From NCBI RefSeq assembly GCF_029541745.1, contig NZ_CP089746.1:3100001-3164000 (forward strand): a stretch of 64,000 bases of DNA, read 5' to 3'. The position numbers were made by a program, and so were the translations under genes. This DNA is from Streptomyces sp. LX-29. GTDB taxonomy: Bacteria; Actinomycetota; Actinomycetes; Streptomycetales; Streptomycetaceae. A model generated the notes under the pieces. The model ran no database searches. It had not been told where the DNA came from and saw only the letters and a program-made list of their open reading frames with translations. Shown piece by piece: positions 54,601 to 64,000 of the stretch. Position 1 is the first letter of the stretch. Every line of letters starts with the position of its first letter.

Positions 54601-56742
54601 GTGAAGATCAGCTTCCTGATTTACAACGCGTATGGGATCGGCGGGACGATCCGATCGACCGTCAACCTCTCCCGCGCGCTGTCCGAACGTCACACGGTCG
54701 AGATCGCCAGCGTGTACCAGCCCGCGGACGCGCCCCAGTTGGACATCGCCGCGAGCGTGCGGCTCGTGCCGCTCATCGACTGGCGGCCCGAGTCGGCCGG
54801 TTACGACGGGGAGGACCCGGCCGCGAAGGACCCGAGCGCGATGTGGCAGGACACCGGGGTCGCCTTCGGTCCCATGCCGCCGTCGCGGCTCACCGACGAG
54901 CGCGTCGCGGCGTATCTGCGGTCCACCGACGCCGACGTGGTCATCGCGACGCGGCCCATCCTCAACGGCTACCTCGCCCGGTACGGCGACGAGCGGGTGG
55001 TGCGGATCGGGCAGGAGCATCTGACGTTCAACTCGCATGTGGAGCGGATGCGCGAGGACCAGAACGCCGCGCTCGCCGAGCTCGACGCCTTCGTCACCGT
55101 GTCGGAGGCGGACGCCGGGATCTACCGGAACGCGCTGCCGCGGGTGTCGACGCGGATCCTGTGCATACCCAACGGCGTGCCGTCGCCCGCCGTCGAGCCG
55201 TCCGACAACGCCTCGAAGGTGATCGTGGCCGCCGGGCGGCTGGTGGAGGTCAAGCGGTACGACCGGCTGATCGACGCCTTCGCCAAGGTGGCGGCGGAGC
55301 GCCCGGACTGGAGCCTGCGGATCTACGGGCGGGGCAAGCAGAAGAACGCCCTGCGCAAGCGCATCGACCGGCTGGGGCTGTACAACCGGGTGCGGCTGAT
55401 GGGGGCCGTCTCCCCCATCGAGACCGAGTGGGCCAAGGGCGCGATCGCCGCCGTCTCCTCGGACGCCGAGTCCTTCGGCATGACGATCGTCGAGGCCATG
55501 CACTGCGGGGTGCCGGTGGTCGCCACCGACTGCCCGTACGGGCCGGGCGAGATCATCACCAACGGGGAGGACGGCGTGCTCGTCCCCCTGGACGGCGGCG
55601 TCGACGCCTACGCCGCCGCGCTGCTCCGGCTGATCGACGACCGGGACACGCTCCTTCGTATGGCGGCCAAGGCCCGCACGACGGCGGCGACCTACGACCC
55701 CGCCGTCATCGCCGGCCGCTACGAGCGCCTCATCGAGGAACTCCGCGCGGGCCGCCAGCAGGCCCAGGAGCAGCCGCGGCCGGCCGGGTTGCTGCGCCGG
55801 ATGCGGTCCAGCCTGCGGCGGGCCCTGCCCGACACCACCCCCGCCCCGCAGGTCGAGGAGGCCCCGGAGGCCGCCCCGGCCGCCCCGGCCGCCCCCGCAG
55901 TCACCCGCGCGCACGCCCGCGCCACCGCCCAGGGCGGGGTCACCGTGCGGCTGCGCACCGCCGAACTGCCCGACGGACCGCTGGACTTCGTCGCCCGGCT
56001 GCGCCGCGACCCGGAGAAGCGCGAGATACGGCTGCCGCTGTTGACGACGGACGAGACGGGCGCCTGGACCACCGTCACGCTGCAGCGCGCCGAGCACGTG
56101 CTGCCCGAGGGGCGCTGGGACTGCTACGTCGCGGCGCGCGGCACCGACAAGCGGCGCCGGCTCACCGCCGAGTTGGTGGAGCAGGCGCGGCTGGTGACGC
56201 TGCCGCTGGCCATCGGCTCCCGCGGCGTCTCCTCCCTCGTCCCCTACACCACCAGCGACGGCTACCTCGCCCTGCGGGCCTGGCTGCGGCCGGCCCACGC
56301 CGAGGTGGAGGAGGTGGTGGTCGGTCAGGGCGCCTTCACCGCCACCGTGGCGCTGCACCGCGCCACCACCGCGCCGGCGGCCGAGCTGACCTCGGAGGCG
56401 GTGGTCGTCGCCAGCTCCCGGCAGGACCGCGCGTACGACATCGTCATGCCGGCCCGTCCACTGGACGCCACCCGCTTCGAGTTCACCCTGCCCTACCCCA
56501 ACGCCCTCGCCCGACGCAGCGTCGAGCAGGACCTGTGGGACCTGCGGCTGCTCACCGCGCCCGACGCCAGGCCGATCCCCATCGGCCGCATCGCCGGGGA
56601 CGTGCCGGACCGGAAGTCGACCGACGTCCACCCGGCCACCGTCATGGACCACCCCGAGCGGGGGGCGACCCGGTTCCGGCCGTACTTCAACGCCGGCAAC
56701 AACCTCACGCTCAGCGCCCGCGACCACGAAACCGAGGACTAG
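54601..56742 (+). CDS. GT4-type glycosyltransferase with C-terminal accessory region, copy 1
   Basis: 713 aa. Residues 1-390 are a GT-B enzyme: an N-terminal glycine loop (YNAYGIGGTIRSTVNL), donor domain VAAGRLVEVKRYDRLIDAF and the E-x7-E motif SFGMTIVEAMHCG with VVATDCPYGPGEI. A Pro/Ala linker (PQVEEAPEAAPAAPAAPA) leads to about 280 residues of beta-rich sequence without recognised family (VEEVVVGQGAFTATVALHRA). GTG start. Substrate unknown; teichoic-acid or capsule-like polymer synthesis is plausible. A paralogue follows at 57017. Confidence 0.9.
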   Translation: MKISFLIYNAYGIGGTIRSTVNLSRALSERHTVEIASVYQPADAPQLDIAASVRLVPLIDWRPESAGYDGEDPAAKDPSAMWQDTGVAFGPMPPSRLTDERVAAYLRSTDADVVIATRPILNGYLARYGDERVVRIGQEHLTFNSHVERMREDQNAALAELDAFVTVSEADAGIYRNALPRVSTRILCIPNGVPSPAVEPSDNASKVIVAAGRLVEVKRYDRLIDAFAKVAAERPDWSLRIYGRGKQKNALRKRIDRLGLYNRVRLMGAVSPIETEWAKGAIAAVSSDAESFGMTIVEAMHCGVPVVATDCPYGPGEIITNGEDGVLVPLDGGVDAYAAALLRLIDDRDTLLRMAAKARTTAATYDPAVIAGRYERLIEELRAGRQQAQEQPRPAGLLRRMRSSLRRALPDTTPAPQVEEAPEAAPAAPAAPAVTRAHARATAQGGVTVRLRTAELPDGPLDFVARLRRDPEKREIRLPLLTTDETGAWTTVTLQRAEHVLPEGRWDCYVAARGTDKRRRLTAELVEQARLVTLPLAIGSRGVSSLVPYTTSDGYLALRAWLRPAHAEVEEVVVGQGAFTATVALHRATTAPAAELTSEAVVVASSRQDRAYDIVMPARPLDATRFEFTLPYPNALARRSVEQDLWDLRLLTAPDARPIPIGRIAGDVPDRKSTDVHPATVMDHPERGATRFRPYFNAGNNLTLSARDHETED

Positions 56743-57016
56743 GGGCAACTCTTCTCCGCCGCAACGGAGTTCCGCGGAATCCCGACTACCGGGGCCTGAT
56801 GACAGAACTCCGTCAAAGGTTGCCTCCCTTCCGCCCATGTGGCTCATCCCCCATCACTTCCCCCAAAAGCAACCTTTCCTCCGCTCACCAGCTCTTATTC
56901 ACCAGCCGGTCCGCATCCTGCCCCCGCGGGCCGGCTCCTATCACCAGAGGGAATCCGCGGAGCGTACGGCGGAGGGGAGGGCGTCGCGGCCGCGGGGGCG
57001 CCGCGCGCACACCACC
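56743..57016. other. Spacer between the two glycosyltransferase genes
   Basis: 274 nt without a gene. Long for an operon, so the second glycosyltransferase may have its own promoter. No promoter hexamers can be assigned. Confidence 0.45.
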
Positions 57017-59221
57017 ATGAGGATTGCGTTTCTGCTGCAGAACGCCTACGGCATCGGCGGCACCATCCGGGCGACCTTCAACGCGGCGAACGCCCTCGCC
57101 GCCCGTCATGACGTCGAGATCGTGACCGTGTGGCGAACCCAGGACGAACCCCGGCTGCCGCTCAGCCGGAAGGTCCGGCTGACCCCTCTGATCGACAAGC
57201 GCGAGGGGGTCGCGGGCAGTGACTTCGGGCATGAGCTGATCGGCAAGCCGACCTCCCTGGTGCCGCCGGTGGAGGCCAACGGGGCCAGCTTCGACCAGCT
57301 CACCGACGAGCGCGTCGCCCGGTATCTGAAGACCACCGACGCGGAGGTCGTGGTCGCCACCCGGCCCGGACTGGTGATGTACCTGGCCGAGTTCGGCATC
57401 CCCGGCCGCTATCTGCGGATCGGTCAGGAGCACCGCATCTACGGCACCCACGAGCCGAGGATCCGGGCCGCGCAGGACGCCGCCATCCCCAAGCTGGACG
57501 CGCACACCACCGTCTCGGAGGCGGACGCGGTCACCCACCGGGAGCGGTTCCCGCACGCCACGACGCGCATCATGTGCATCCCCAACGCCTCCCCGGCCGC
57601 CCCTGTCGAACCCTCCGACGGCAACGCCAAGCTGGTCGTCGCCGCCGGCCGGCTGATCCCGGTGAAGCGGTACGACCTGCTGGTGGACGCCTTCCACCAG
57701 GTGGTCGCCGAGCGGCCGGACTGGAAGCTGCGGATCTACGGACGCGGACCGGAGCGCGCCAAGCTGCGCGCCCAGATCGACCGCCTCGGCCTCAGCGACC
57801 ACGTCTTCCTGATGGGCCCCTACTCCCCCATCGAGGCCGAGTGGGCCAAGGGCTCGATCGCCGCCGTCACCTCCCGCGAGGAGTCCTTCGGCATGACGAT
57901 CGTGGAGTCCATGCAGTGCGGCACCCCGGTGGTCGCCACCGACTGCCCGCACGGGCCCGGCGAGATCATCGACCACGGCAAGGACGGCCTGCTGGTCCCG
58001 GTCGGCGACGTCGACGCCATCGCCAAGGGGCTGCTGACCCTCATCGCGGACGACCGGCTGCGCCACGCCATGGGCGCCGCCGCCCAGGTGAACGTGCAGC
58101 GGTACGCCCCCCAGAGCATCGCCAAGCTCTACGAGCAGTTGGTCGCCGAGCTGCGCGGGGAGGAGGAGGTCGCCGCCACGCCCACCGTCCAGCGGGTCCG
58201 GCCCGCCGCCCCCCGCACCCCGCTCACCCGCCGGCTGCGCCGCACCGCCGGCCGGATCGTGCGGCCGCTGCGCCGCCGGATGCACGGCACCCCGGCACCC
58301 CAGAAGCACGGGGCCCAGCCGTCCGCCACCGCCACCGCGCTCGCCGCAGTGGCCCGGCCGCTGCGGGCCAAGCCGCTGCGCCCCAAGGCGATCTGCCGGG
58401 TGGACGCCGCCGGCGACCTCGTGGTGCTGCTCAACCGCTCCGGCATGTCCGGAGAGAACCTGCTGCTCACCGCCACCCTGCGCGGCGACGACCCGCGGCA
58501 GATCGCCATCCCCATCCAGCACCCGGAGAACGACAAGAGCCCCTGGACCGCCCGAATATCCCGCCGCGAGCACCGGCTGGTCGAGGGGCGCTGGGACTTC
58601 CACGTGGTCCGGCGCGACGACAACGCCCGCCGTCGGGTCGCCTCCGAGATGGTGGAGCAGCGCGGCCTGGTGGAGCTGGCACCGCTGCCCGACGCCCCGT
58701 TCGCCTGGTGGATCCCCTACACCACCGTCAAGAACTGCCTGTCGATCCGCACCTGGCTGCGCCCCGCGCACGCCGAGGCCCGGAGCCTCAGCCTCGACGG
58801 CGGCTCCGTCACCGTCGAGGGCACCCTGCACGGCGCCCGGTTCACCGAGGCCGATCTGCCGGTCGTCGCCGCCGTGCCGCGGGTGGCCGCGAACCCCGCC
58901 TTCGACACCGACCTCACCGTGGTGGACGAGACCACCTTCCGGTTCACCCTCCCCTACACCGGCACGCTGGCCGCCGTGCGTGAGGAGAACGCGGTCTGGG
59001 ACCTCTCGCTGCGGCTGGCCCCGGGCACCCAGCCGATCCGCGTCGGCCGGCTCACCGGCGACATCGTCGAGCGCAACAAGACCGACGTCTATCCGTCCGC
59101 TGACGTGCCGTCGGCGGAGGGGGCGTCAGCGGAGCAGCGGCTGGTCCGGGTGCGTCCGTACTTCACCGTCACCAACGACCTGGCCGTCAGCTCCGGACCG
59201 GTGCCGGAGCAGAGCGCGTAG
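57017..59221 (+). CDS. GT4-type glycosyltransferase with C-terminal accessory region, copy 2
   Basis: 734 aa, collinear paralogue of the 54601 gene: QNAYGIGGTIRATFNAANAL, VAAGRLIPVKRYDLLVDAFH, SFGMTIVESMQCGTPVVATD, and a C-terminal beta-rich region after a basic linker (RRLRRTAGRIVRPLRRRMHG). That linker is Arg rich here but acidic/Pro rich in copy 1, so the copies may sit at different places on the membrane or polymer. ATG 57017 is followed by the conserved N-terminus RIAFLLQ. Tandem duplication with divergence is inferred. Confidence 0.9.
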   Translation: MRIAFLLQNAYGIGGTIRATFNAANALAARHDVEIVTVWRTQDEPRLPLSRKVRLTPLIDKREGVAGSDFGHELIGKPTSLVPPVEANGASFDQLTDERVARYLKTTDAEVVVATRPGLVMYLAEFGIPGRYLRIGQEHRIYGTHEPRIRAAQDAAIPKLDAHTTVSEADAVTHRERFPHATTRIMCIPNASPAAPVEPSDGNAKLVVAAGRLIPVKRYDLLVDAFHQVVAERPDWKLRIYGRGPERAKLRAQIDRLGLSDHVFLMGPYSPIEAEWAKGSIAAVTSREESFGMTIVESMQCGTPVVATDCPHGPGEIIDHGKDGLLVPVGDVDAIAKGLLTLIADDRLRHAMGAAAQVNVQRYAPQSIAKLYEQLVAELRGEEEVAATPTVQRVRPAAPRTPLTRRLRRTAGRIVRPLRRRMHGTPAPQKHGAQPSATATALAAVARPLRAKPLRPKAICRVDAAGDLVVLLNRSGMSGENLLLTATLRGDDPRQIAIPIQHPENDKSPWTARISRREHRLVEGRWDFHVVRRDDNARRRVASEMVEQRGLVELAPLPDAPFAWWIPYTTVKNCLSIRTWLRPAHAEARSLSLDGGSVTVEGTLHGARFTEADLPVVAAVPRVAANPAFDTDLTVVDETTFRFTLPYTGTLAAVREENAVWDLSLRLAPGTQPIRVGRLTGDIVERNKTDVYPSADVPSAEGASAEQRLVRVRPYFTVTNDLAVSSGPVPEQSA

Positions 59222-59282
59222 CCCGCCGGCGCACGGCGCCCGCACCGCCACCGGGCGGGTGCCGTCGGTCGGTGATACGGCG

Positions 59283-60158
59283 TCAGCAGCAGCCCGCCGC
59301 GCCGGATCCGGCGACGACCGGCAGGGACCGCTTGTTCCGCGCCGCCTTGTTACGCTCCGCCAGCTGGTCGTCGGCCGGGTAGCCGACCTCCTCCAGGGTC
59401 AGCCCGTGCGGCCGTACGACATGCACCGCCGAGTCGCGCACCCGCGCGGCCAGCACCGTGGCCGGCCAGCGGGGCGGGCGGTGGCCGTCGCCCACGAAGA
59501 GCAGGGCGCCCACCAGGGAGCGGACCATGTTGTGGCAGAAGGCGTCGGCTCGAACCGTCGCGGTGATGACGCCGTCCGCGTCCCGCTCCCAGCTCAGCTC
59601 CTGGAGGGTGCGGATGGTCGTCGCGCCCTCGCGCCGCCGGCAGTACGCGGCGAAGTCGTGCTCGCCCAGCAGCCCGCGCGCCGCCTCGTTCATCGCGTCC
59701 ACGTCCAGCGGCCAGTCGTGCCACAGCACATGGCCGCGCAGCAGCGGGTCCACCCCACCGGGGTGGTCCACCACCCGGTAGGCGTAGCGGCGCCAGATCG
59801 CGGAGAAGCGGGCGTTGAAGCCGGGCGGCGCCTCGGCGACCCGCCACACCCGCACATCGTGCGCGAGCCGGCCGGCCAGTCGGCGCAGCAGCTTGTCGCG
59901 GTGCTCGGCCCACAGCTCCACGGGCAGATCGACGTGGGCCACCTGACCGCGGGCGTGCACCCCGGCGTCGGTGCGGCCGGCCACGGTCAGCTCGTACGTC
60001 TCGGCGGACCGCGTCACCGTGCGGATCGCGTCCTCCAGCTCGCCCTGGACCGTGCGGGTGCCCTGCCCGCGCTGCTTGGCCCAGCCGGAGAACTCCTTGC
60101 CGTCGTAACTCAGGTCCAGCCGGACCCGTACGAAGCCGGGCGCCGCTTCGTCGCTCAC
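59283..60158 (-). CDS. truA: tRNA pseudouridine(38-40) synthase TruA
   Basis: 291 aa. Catalytic Asp in [31 protein letters not shown] and [14 protein letters not shown] are TruA motifs. GTG start at 60158. The C-terminus continues past the core as [18 protein letters not shown], ending in two cysteines. It follows rplQ, separated by a hairpin. Confidence 0.97.
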   Translation of the reverse strand: MSDEAAPGFVRVRLDLSYDGKEFSGWAKQRGQGTRTVQGELEDAIRTVTRSAETYELTVAGRTDAGVHARGQVAHVDLPVELWAEHRDKLLRRLAGRLAHDVRVWRVAEAPPGFNARFSAIWRRYAYRVVDHPGGVDPLLRGHVLWHDWPLDVDAMNEAARGLLGEHDFAAYCRRREGATTIRTLQELSWERDADGVITATVRADAFCHNMVRSLVGALLFVGDGHRPPRWPATVLAARVRDSAVHVVRPHGLTLEEVGYPADDQLAERNKAARNKRSLPVVAGSGAAGCC

Positions 60159-60194
60159 GTCACTCTTCCTCTCACAGCGCTCTGCTGAACGGAA

Positions 60195-60226
60195 CGGGCC
60201 CGCCCCCAGAAATGGGGGCGGGCCCG
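60195..60226 (-). terminator. Hairpin between rplQ and truA
   Basis: Perfect 14-bp arms CGGGCCCGCCCCCA and TGGGGGCGGGCCCG with a four-base loop. A terminator or attenuator that would reduce truA expression relative to the ribosomal genes. Confidence 0.85.
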
Positions 60227-60245
60227 CACACCGGCCTCAGGGGGC

Positions 60246-60743
60246 TCAGGCGTCCTTGTTCTCCTCGGCCGGGGCCTCGGCGGCCTCGTCCTTGGTCAGG
60301 TCCGCCTTGGCCTCGGCCTCGTCGGCCTCCTTGACCGCGCGCTTGGTCGCGGCCTCGGCCTCGGCAACGGTCGCCTTCTTGGCGATCTCGCCCTCGACGA
60401 GCTCGATCACGGCCATCGGGGCGTTGTCGCCACGACGGTTGCCGATCTTGGTGATACGGGTGTAACCACCCGGACGCTCCGCGAAGCGCGGCGCGATCTC
60501 GGTGAACAGCGTGTGCACGATGCTCTTGTCCGTGATCGTCTGCAGCACCAGGCGACGGTTGTGGATGTCGCCCTTCTTCGCCTTGGTGATCAGCTTCTCC
60601 GCGACCGGACGCAGGCGGCGGGCCTTGGCCTCGGTCGTGGTGATGCGGCCGTGCTCGAACAGCGCCTTCGCGAGGTTCGCGAGAAGCAGACGCTCGTGCG
60701 CGGCGCTGCCGCCCAGACGGGCTCCCTTGGCGGGACGCGGCAT
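60246..60743 (-). CDS. rplQ: 50S ribosomal protein L17
   Basis: 165 aa: L17 core ([39 protein letters not shown]) plus an acidic Ala/Glu C-tail of about 45 residues, normal in actinobacteria. Downstream of rpoA. Confidence 0.98.
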   Translation of the reverse strand: MPRPAKGARLGGSAAHERLLLANLAKALFEHGRITTTEAKARRLRPVAEKLITKAKKGDIHNRRLVLQTITDKSIVHTLFTEIAPRFAERPGGYTRITKIGNRRGDNAPMAVIELVEGEIAKKATVAEAEAATKRAVKEADEAEAKADLTKDEAAEAPAEENKDA

Positions 60744-60838
60744 GGTGTTTCTCCTCTATCTCTGCACCGGCCGTACCAGGTACCGGTGTCAGTCACCGAC
60801 GAGCGAATGCCCGCCGGACGTCAGGTGAGCCGGATGGC

Positions 60839-61861
60839 TCAGTACTGCTCGGTCTCGACGAAACCGGCGTCCGCGTCGTCGTCGGCGCCGAAGGCGTCGG
60901 CGGCGGCGGTCGGGTCGAACCCGGGCGGGCTGTCCTTGAGGGCCAGGCCCATGCCGGCCAGCTTGGCCTTGACCTCGTCGATCGACTTCGCACCGAAGTT
61001 GCGGATGTCGAGCAGGTCCGCCTCGGAGCGGGCCACGAGCTCACCCACGGAGTGGATGCCCTCGCGCTTGAGGCAGTTGTAGGAGCGGACGGTGAGCTCC
61101 AGCTCCTCGATCGGCAGCGCCAGGTCGGCGGCGAGCGCGGCGTCCGTCGGGGACGGACCCATGTCGATGCCCTCGGCGTCGACGTTCAGCTCGCGGGCCA
61201 GACCGAACAGCTCGACCAGGGTCTTACCGGCGGACGCCATGGCGTCGCGCGGGCGCATGGCCTGCTTGGTCTCGACGTCGACGATCAGCTTGTCGAAGTC
61301 GGTGCGCTGCTCGACACGGGTCGCCTCGACCTTGTAGGTGACCTTGAGCACCGGCGAGTAGATGGAGTCGACCGGGATGCGGCCGATCTCCTGGCCCACC
61401 TGCTTGTTCTGGACGGCGGAGACGTAGCCGCGACCGCGCTCGACGGTCAGCTCCATCTCCAGCTTGCCCTTGCCGTTCAGGGTGGCGAGGACCAGGTCCG
61501 GGTTGTGCACCTCGACACCGGCCGGCGGAGCGATGTCCGCGGCGGTGACCAGGCCGGGGCCCTGCTTGCGCAGGTACATCACGACCGGCTCGTCGTGCTC
61601 GGAGGAGACGACCAGCTGCTTGATGTTGAGGATGAGGTCGGTGACGTCGTCCTTGACGCCCGGCACGGTGGTGAACTCGTGCAGGACACCGTCGATGCGG
61701 ATGGACGTGACCGCCGCACCCGGGATCGAGGAGAGGAGCGTACGACGCAGGGAGTTGCCGAGGGTGTAGCCGAAGCCCGGCTCCAGCGGCTCGATCACGA
61801 ACCGCGAGCGGTACTCGTCGACGACCTCTTCGGTCAGGGAGGGACGCTGAGCGATCAGCAT
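60839..61861 (-). CDS. rpoA: RNA polymerase alpha subunit
   Basis: 340 aa. N-terminal dimerisation domain ([34 protein letters not shown]) and C-terminal domain with [20 protein letters not shown], then [19 protein letters not shown] for UP-element and activator contacts. Acidic tail ends FVETEQY. Confidence 0.99.
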   Translation of the reverse strand: MLIAQRPSLTEEVVDEYRSRFVIEPLEPGFGYTLGNSLRRTLLSSIPGAAVTSIRIDGVLHEFTTVPGVKDDVTDLILNIKQLVVSSEHDEPVVMYLRKQGPGLVTAADIAPPAGVEVHNPDLVLATLNGKGKLEMELTVERGRGYVSAVQNKQVGQEIGRIPVDSIYSPVLKVTYKVEATRVEQRTDFDKLIVDVETKQAMRPRDAMASAGKTLVELFGLARELNVDAEGIDMGPSPTDAALAADLALPIEELELTVRSYNCLKREGIHSVGELVARSEADLLDIRNFGAKSIDEVKAKLAGMGLALKDSPPGFDPTAAADAFGADDDADAGFVETEQY

Positions 61862-61923
61862 GTGTGGATCAGATCCTTCAGTCGTGGGCGCCCGCTATTT
61901 GACGCCCCTGATACTGACGAGGG

Positions 61924-61963
61924 TACGGGCGGCACGGCTCGAAGGTGAGCCGTACCGCCCGTA
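61924..61963 (-). terminator. Intercistronic hairpin between rpsK and rpoA
   Basis: TACGGGCGGCACGGCTC and GAGCCGTACCGCCCGTA pair over 17 bp with one G-T wobble-type change around a 6-nt loop. It may attenuate transcription or stabilise the processed mRNA. Confidence 0.7.
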
Positions 61964-61991
61964 TCCGTACTGCGCGGGTGAGCGCGACGCG

Positions 61992-62396
61992 TCAGACGCG
62001 GCGGCGCTTCGGCGGACGGCAGCCGTTGTGCGGGGTGGGGGTGACGTCCTGGATCGAGCCCACCTCGAGGCCGGTGGCCTGGAGGGAGCGGATCGCGGTC
62101 TCACGGCCGGAGCCCGGACCCTTGACGAAGACGTCGACCTTGCGCATGCCGTGCTCCTGCGCGCGGCGAGCGGCCGACTCGGCGGCCATCTGCGCGGCGA
62201 ACGGGGTGGACTTGCGCGAGCCCTTGAAGCCGACGTGGCCGGCGGAGGCCCAGGAGATCACGTTGCCGGTCGGGTCCGTGATGGACACGATCGTGTTGTT
62301 GAACGTGCTCTTGATGTGCGCGTGGCCGTGAGCGACGTTCTTCTTTTCCTTGCGGCGCACCTTCTTGGCAGCGCCCTGACGACCCTTGGGGGGCAT
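61992..62396 (-). CDS. rpsK: 30S ribosomal protein S11
   Basis: 134 aa. Basic N-terminus [20 protein letters not shown], then [19 protein letters not shown] and the C-terminal [18 protein letters not shown], the S11 signature. Confidence 0.99.
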   Translation of the reverse strand: MPPKGRQGAAKKVRRKEKKNVAHGHAHIKSTFNNTIVSITDPTGNVISWASAGHVGFKGSRKSTPFAAQMAAESAARRAQEHGMRKVDVFVKGPGSGRETAIRSLQATGLEVGSIQDVTPTPHNGCRPPKRRRV

Positions 62397-62464
62397 GTCT
62401 TACTCCTGAAGGAGGGAGGTGGTCGGTCCTACAGCGAAGACCGCTGATCAGCGTCCGCTGTGGA

Positions 62465-62845
62465 CTACTTCTTGCCCGGCTTCTTCTTGCCGGCGATCGC
62501 GCGACGCGGGCCCTTGCGGGTACGAGCGTTCGTGCTGGTGCGCTGACCGTGGACCGGCAGACCGCGACGGTGGCGGAGGCCCTGGTAGCAGCCGATCTCG
62601 ACCTTGCGGCGGATGTCGGCCTGGATCTCGCGACGGAGGTCACCCTCGGTCTTGAGGTTGGCGTCCACGTACTCGCGGATCTTGACCAGGTCCTCCTCGG
62701 ACAGGTCACGAACGCGGGTGTTCGGGTTCACACCAGTGGCGGCGAGAGTCGCCTGCGACTGGGTGCGGCCGATACCGAAGACGTAGGTGAGTGCGACCTC
62801 CACGCGCTTGTCGCGCGGGATGTCAACACCGGAAACGCGTGCCAT
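62465..62845 (-). CDS. rpsM: 30S ribosomal protein S13
   Basis: 126 aa. Start [20 protein letters not shown] chosen by family; longer upstream frame is leader. Ends [20 protein letters not shown] with the basic tail GKKKPGKK. Confidence 0.99.
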   Translation of the reverse strand: MARVSGVDIPRDKRVEVALTYVFGIGRTQSQATLAATGVNPNTRVRDLSEEDLVKIREYVDANLKTEGDLRREIQADIRRKVEIGCYQGLRHRRGLPVHGQRTSTNARTRKGPRRAIAGKKKPGKK

Positions 62846-63031
62846 TGACTGGCTCCTGTTGGTGCTCGGGGGTCTTCCGCAGAACCGCTCCTGGCCGCCG
62901 TACGAGGTACGGTCCAGGTCTCCGGCCCCCGCCGGAGGTGTCGCCAATCACTGAGCGTGACCGGGCGGGCTCTGCGTATGAACGTTTGCTATGCGTCGCG
63001 CGATGAACTGCGAGGTGCAGGTCGGTGTGCG

Positions 63032-63145
63032 TCAGCCCTGGCGCTGCTTGTGGCGCAGGTTGTCGCAGATGACCATGACCCGACCGTGACGGCGGATCAC
63101 CTTGCACTTGTCGCAGATCTTCTTGACGCTCGGCTTGACCTTCAT
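63032..63145 (-). CDS. rpmJ: 50S ribosomal protein L36 (zinc-binding form)
   Basis: 37 aa. [20 protein letters not shown] with the CxxC...C...H zinc set (CDKC, then ICDNLRH). Too small for most frame scans; placed between infA and rpsM as usual. Confidence 0.98.
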   Translation of the reverse strand: MKVKPSVKKICDKCKVIRRHGRVMVICDNLRHKQRQG

Positions 63146-63173
63146 GGGACTGAGGCTCTCCGGGTCGTGAGAT

Positions 63174-63395
63174 CTACTTGTAGCGGTAGACGATCCGTCC
63201 GCGGGTGAGGTCGTACGGAGACAGCTCCACGACAACCCGGTCATCGGGCAGGATGCGGATGTAGTGCATGCGCATCTTGCCGCTGATGTGCGCGAGGACC
63301 TTGTGACCGTTCTGGAGCTCCACCTTGAACATCGCGTTAGGCAGAGACTCGATCACGGTGCCCTCGATTTCGATGGCGCCTTGCTTCTTGGCCAT
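63174..63395 (-). CDS. infA: Translation initiation factor IF-1
   Basis: 73 aa OB-fold protein: [20 protein letters not shown], then [20 protein letters not shown], ending RGRIVYRYK. First gene of the infA-rpmJ-rpsM-rpsK-rpoA series; an 18-bp palindrome lies in its leader. Confidence 0.99.
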   Translation of the reverse strand: MAKKQGAIEIEGTVIESLPNAMFKVELQNGHKVLAHISGKMRMHYIRILPDDRVVVELSPYDLTRGRIVYRYK

Positions 63396-63427
63396 GTCCT
63401 GCTTTCGGGATCGGCTACCTTGATCGA

Positions 63428-63445
63428 CTTTCGGCATGCCGAAAG
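63428..63445. promoter_or_regulatory. 18-bp perfect palindrome in the infA leader
   Basis: CTTTCGGCATGCCGAAAG, 32 nt upstream of the infA start. It could be an operator or an RNA hairpin. A good -10-like hexamer TAGACT lies upstream on the minus strand at 63472-63467, so the palindrome would be transcribed if that promoter is real. Confidence 0.6.
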
Positions 63446-63600
63446 ACATGCGTGAGCCGACGTGTCAGTCTACGTCAGGCCGGAGAGAAAGACGAATCCG
63501 GGGCAGCCTGCCCGGCGGACATGATCGATACGCCGTCGGAGAGTGAAAGATCGTTGCGCCGCGGACGCCGCGCGCCCCCACGACCGGCGCCCCCGGGCCG

Positions 63601-64000
63601 CTACGCCAGCGGGTCGGGCGCGGCCTCGACGCCGTACTCGGCCAGCTTGGCCTTGCCGCCGTCCACGGCGGTGAGCACCAGCGGGCCCTCCTCGGTCAGC
63701 GCGACCGAGTGCTCCCAGTGCGAGGACCAGGAGCCGTCGTCCGTCTTGACGGTCCAGTCGTCGGCGAGCACATGCGTCTTCGCGGTGCCGAGGCTGACCA
63801 TCGGCTCGATCGCGATGCAGAAGCCGGGCACCAGCTTGGGGCCCTTGCCGCGCTTGCGGGCGACGTAGTTCAGCAGGTGCGGATCCATGTGCATCTCGCT
63901 GCCGATGCCGTGCCCGCCGTAGTCCTCGATGATCCCGAACTTGCCGGAGCCGTGCTCACCGGCGGCCGGCCGCGGCTGGCGGCGGATGTACCCCTCGATG
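63601..64000 (-). CDS. map: Methionine aminopeptidase type I, N-terminal part beyond the window
   Basis: The minus-strand frame is open to the window edge. [18 protein letters not shown] holds a metal-ligand His region, [14 protein letters not shown] the metal-binding Glu, and [15 protein letters not shown] the C-terminal Glu. The missing part is upstream, past 64000. It precedes infA in the usual order. Confidence 0.96.
   Translation of the reverse strand, partial: IEGYIRRQPRPAAGEHGSGKFGIIEDYGGHGIGSEMHMDPHLLNYVARKRGKGPKLVPGFCIAIEPMVSLGTAKTHVLADDWTVKTDDGSWSSHWEHSVALTEEGPLVLTAVDGGKAKLAEYGVEAAPDPLA

Noticed and set aside
54541..56847. 768-aa minus-strand frame opposite the first glycosyltransferase
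   Set aside because: Antisense shadow with Gly/Val/Arg bias and no homology-like motif.
56885..58831. 648-aa minus-strand frame opposite the second glycosyltransferase
   Set aside because: The plus strand carries clear GT4 motifs; the antisense frame is low complexity with no signals.

Overview
The window is high-GC actinobacterial DNA, almost certainly from a Streptomyces chromosome. The grounds are frequent GTG and TTG starts, a groES-groEL pair with two CIRCE operators and a His-tailed GroEL1, an iron-box (DmdR/IdeR type), and a core gene order typical of the genus (map-infA-rpmJ-rpsM-rpsK-rpoA-rplQ-truA, rplM-rpsI-glmM, coaA, glmS-acpS-nnr-alr-tsaE, tsaB-rimI-tsaD, groES-groEL1).

Layout. 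1-6 kb: the end of an SDR oxidoreductase, groEL1 and groES under CIRCE control, a THUMP-like methyltransferase, and an MFS exporter divergent from its probable TetR repressor, with twin operators between them. 7-18 kb is accessory: a three-gene cluster (WXG-like helical protein, 768-aa helical protein, membrane-anchored protein); a tightly overlapping operon of three small proteins divergent from an HTH-TPR regulator and a kinase-like gene; a secreted beta-helix protein; and small hypotheticals. 18-36 kb is largely housekeeping: the tRNA t6A genes tsaD/tsaB/tsaE with rimI, alr, the NAD(P)HX repair enzyme, acpS, glmS, coaA and glmM. It is interrupted by a degenerate L,D-transpeptidase-like protein, a 68-aa gene behind an iron box, and a 1-kb repeat-rich spacer between alr and nnr.

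36-59 kb: after rplM-rpsI come an ABC-F ATPase and a divergent membrane protein. Then follow a second HTH-TPR regulator with two small partners, a frameshifted integrase remnant, a probable immunity gene, a 2297-aa RHS/HINT polymorphic toxin, a 1466-aa LamG protein, and two tandem paralogous glycosyltransferases with fused C-terminal domains. 59-64 kb is the rpoA ribosomal-protein cluster, ending inside map.

How the genes may work together: the 42-54 kb block is best read as a secreted polymorphic toxin locus (LamG surface partner, RHS shell, HINT autoprotease, C-terminal toxin, immunity). The 7-10.6 kb block is a second, uncharacterised candidate for a secreted or cell-surface conflict system. 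Cell-wall precursor genes (glmM, glmS, alr) and cofactor genes (coaA, acpS, nnr) form the conserved scaffold around these insertions. All functions are inferred from sequence reading; no database search was possible.
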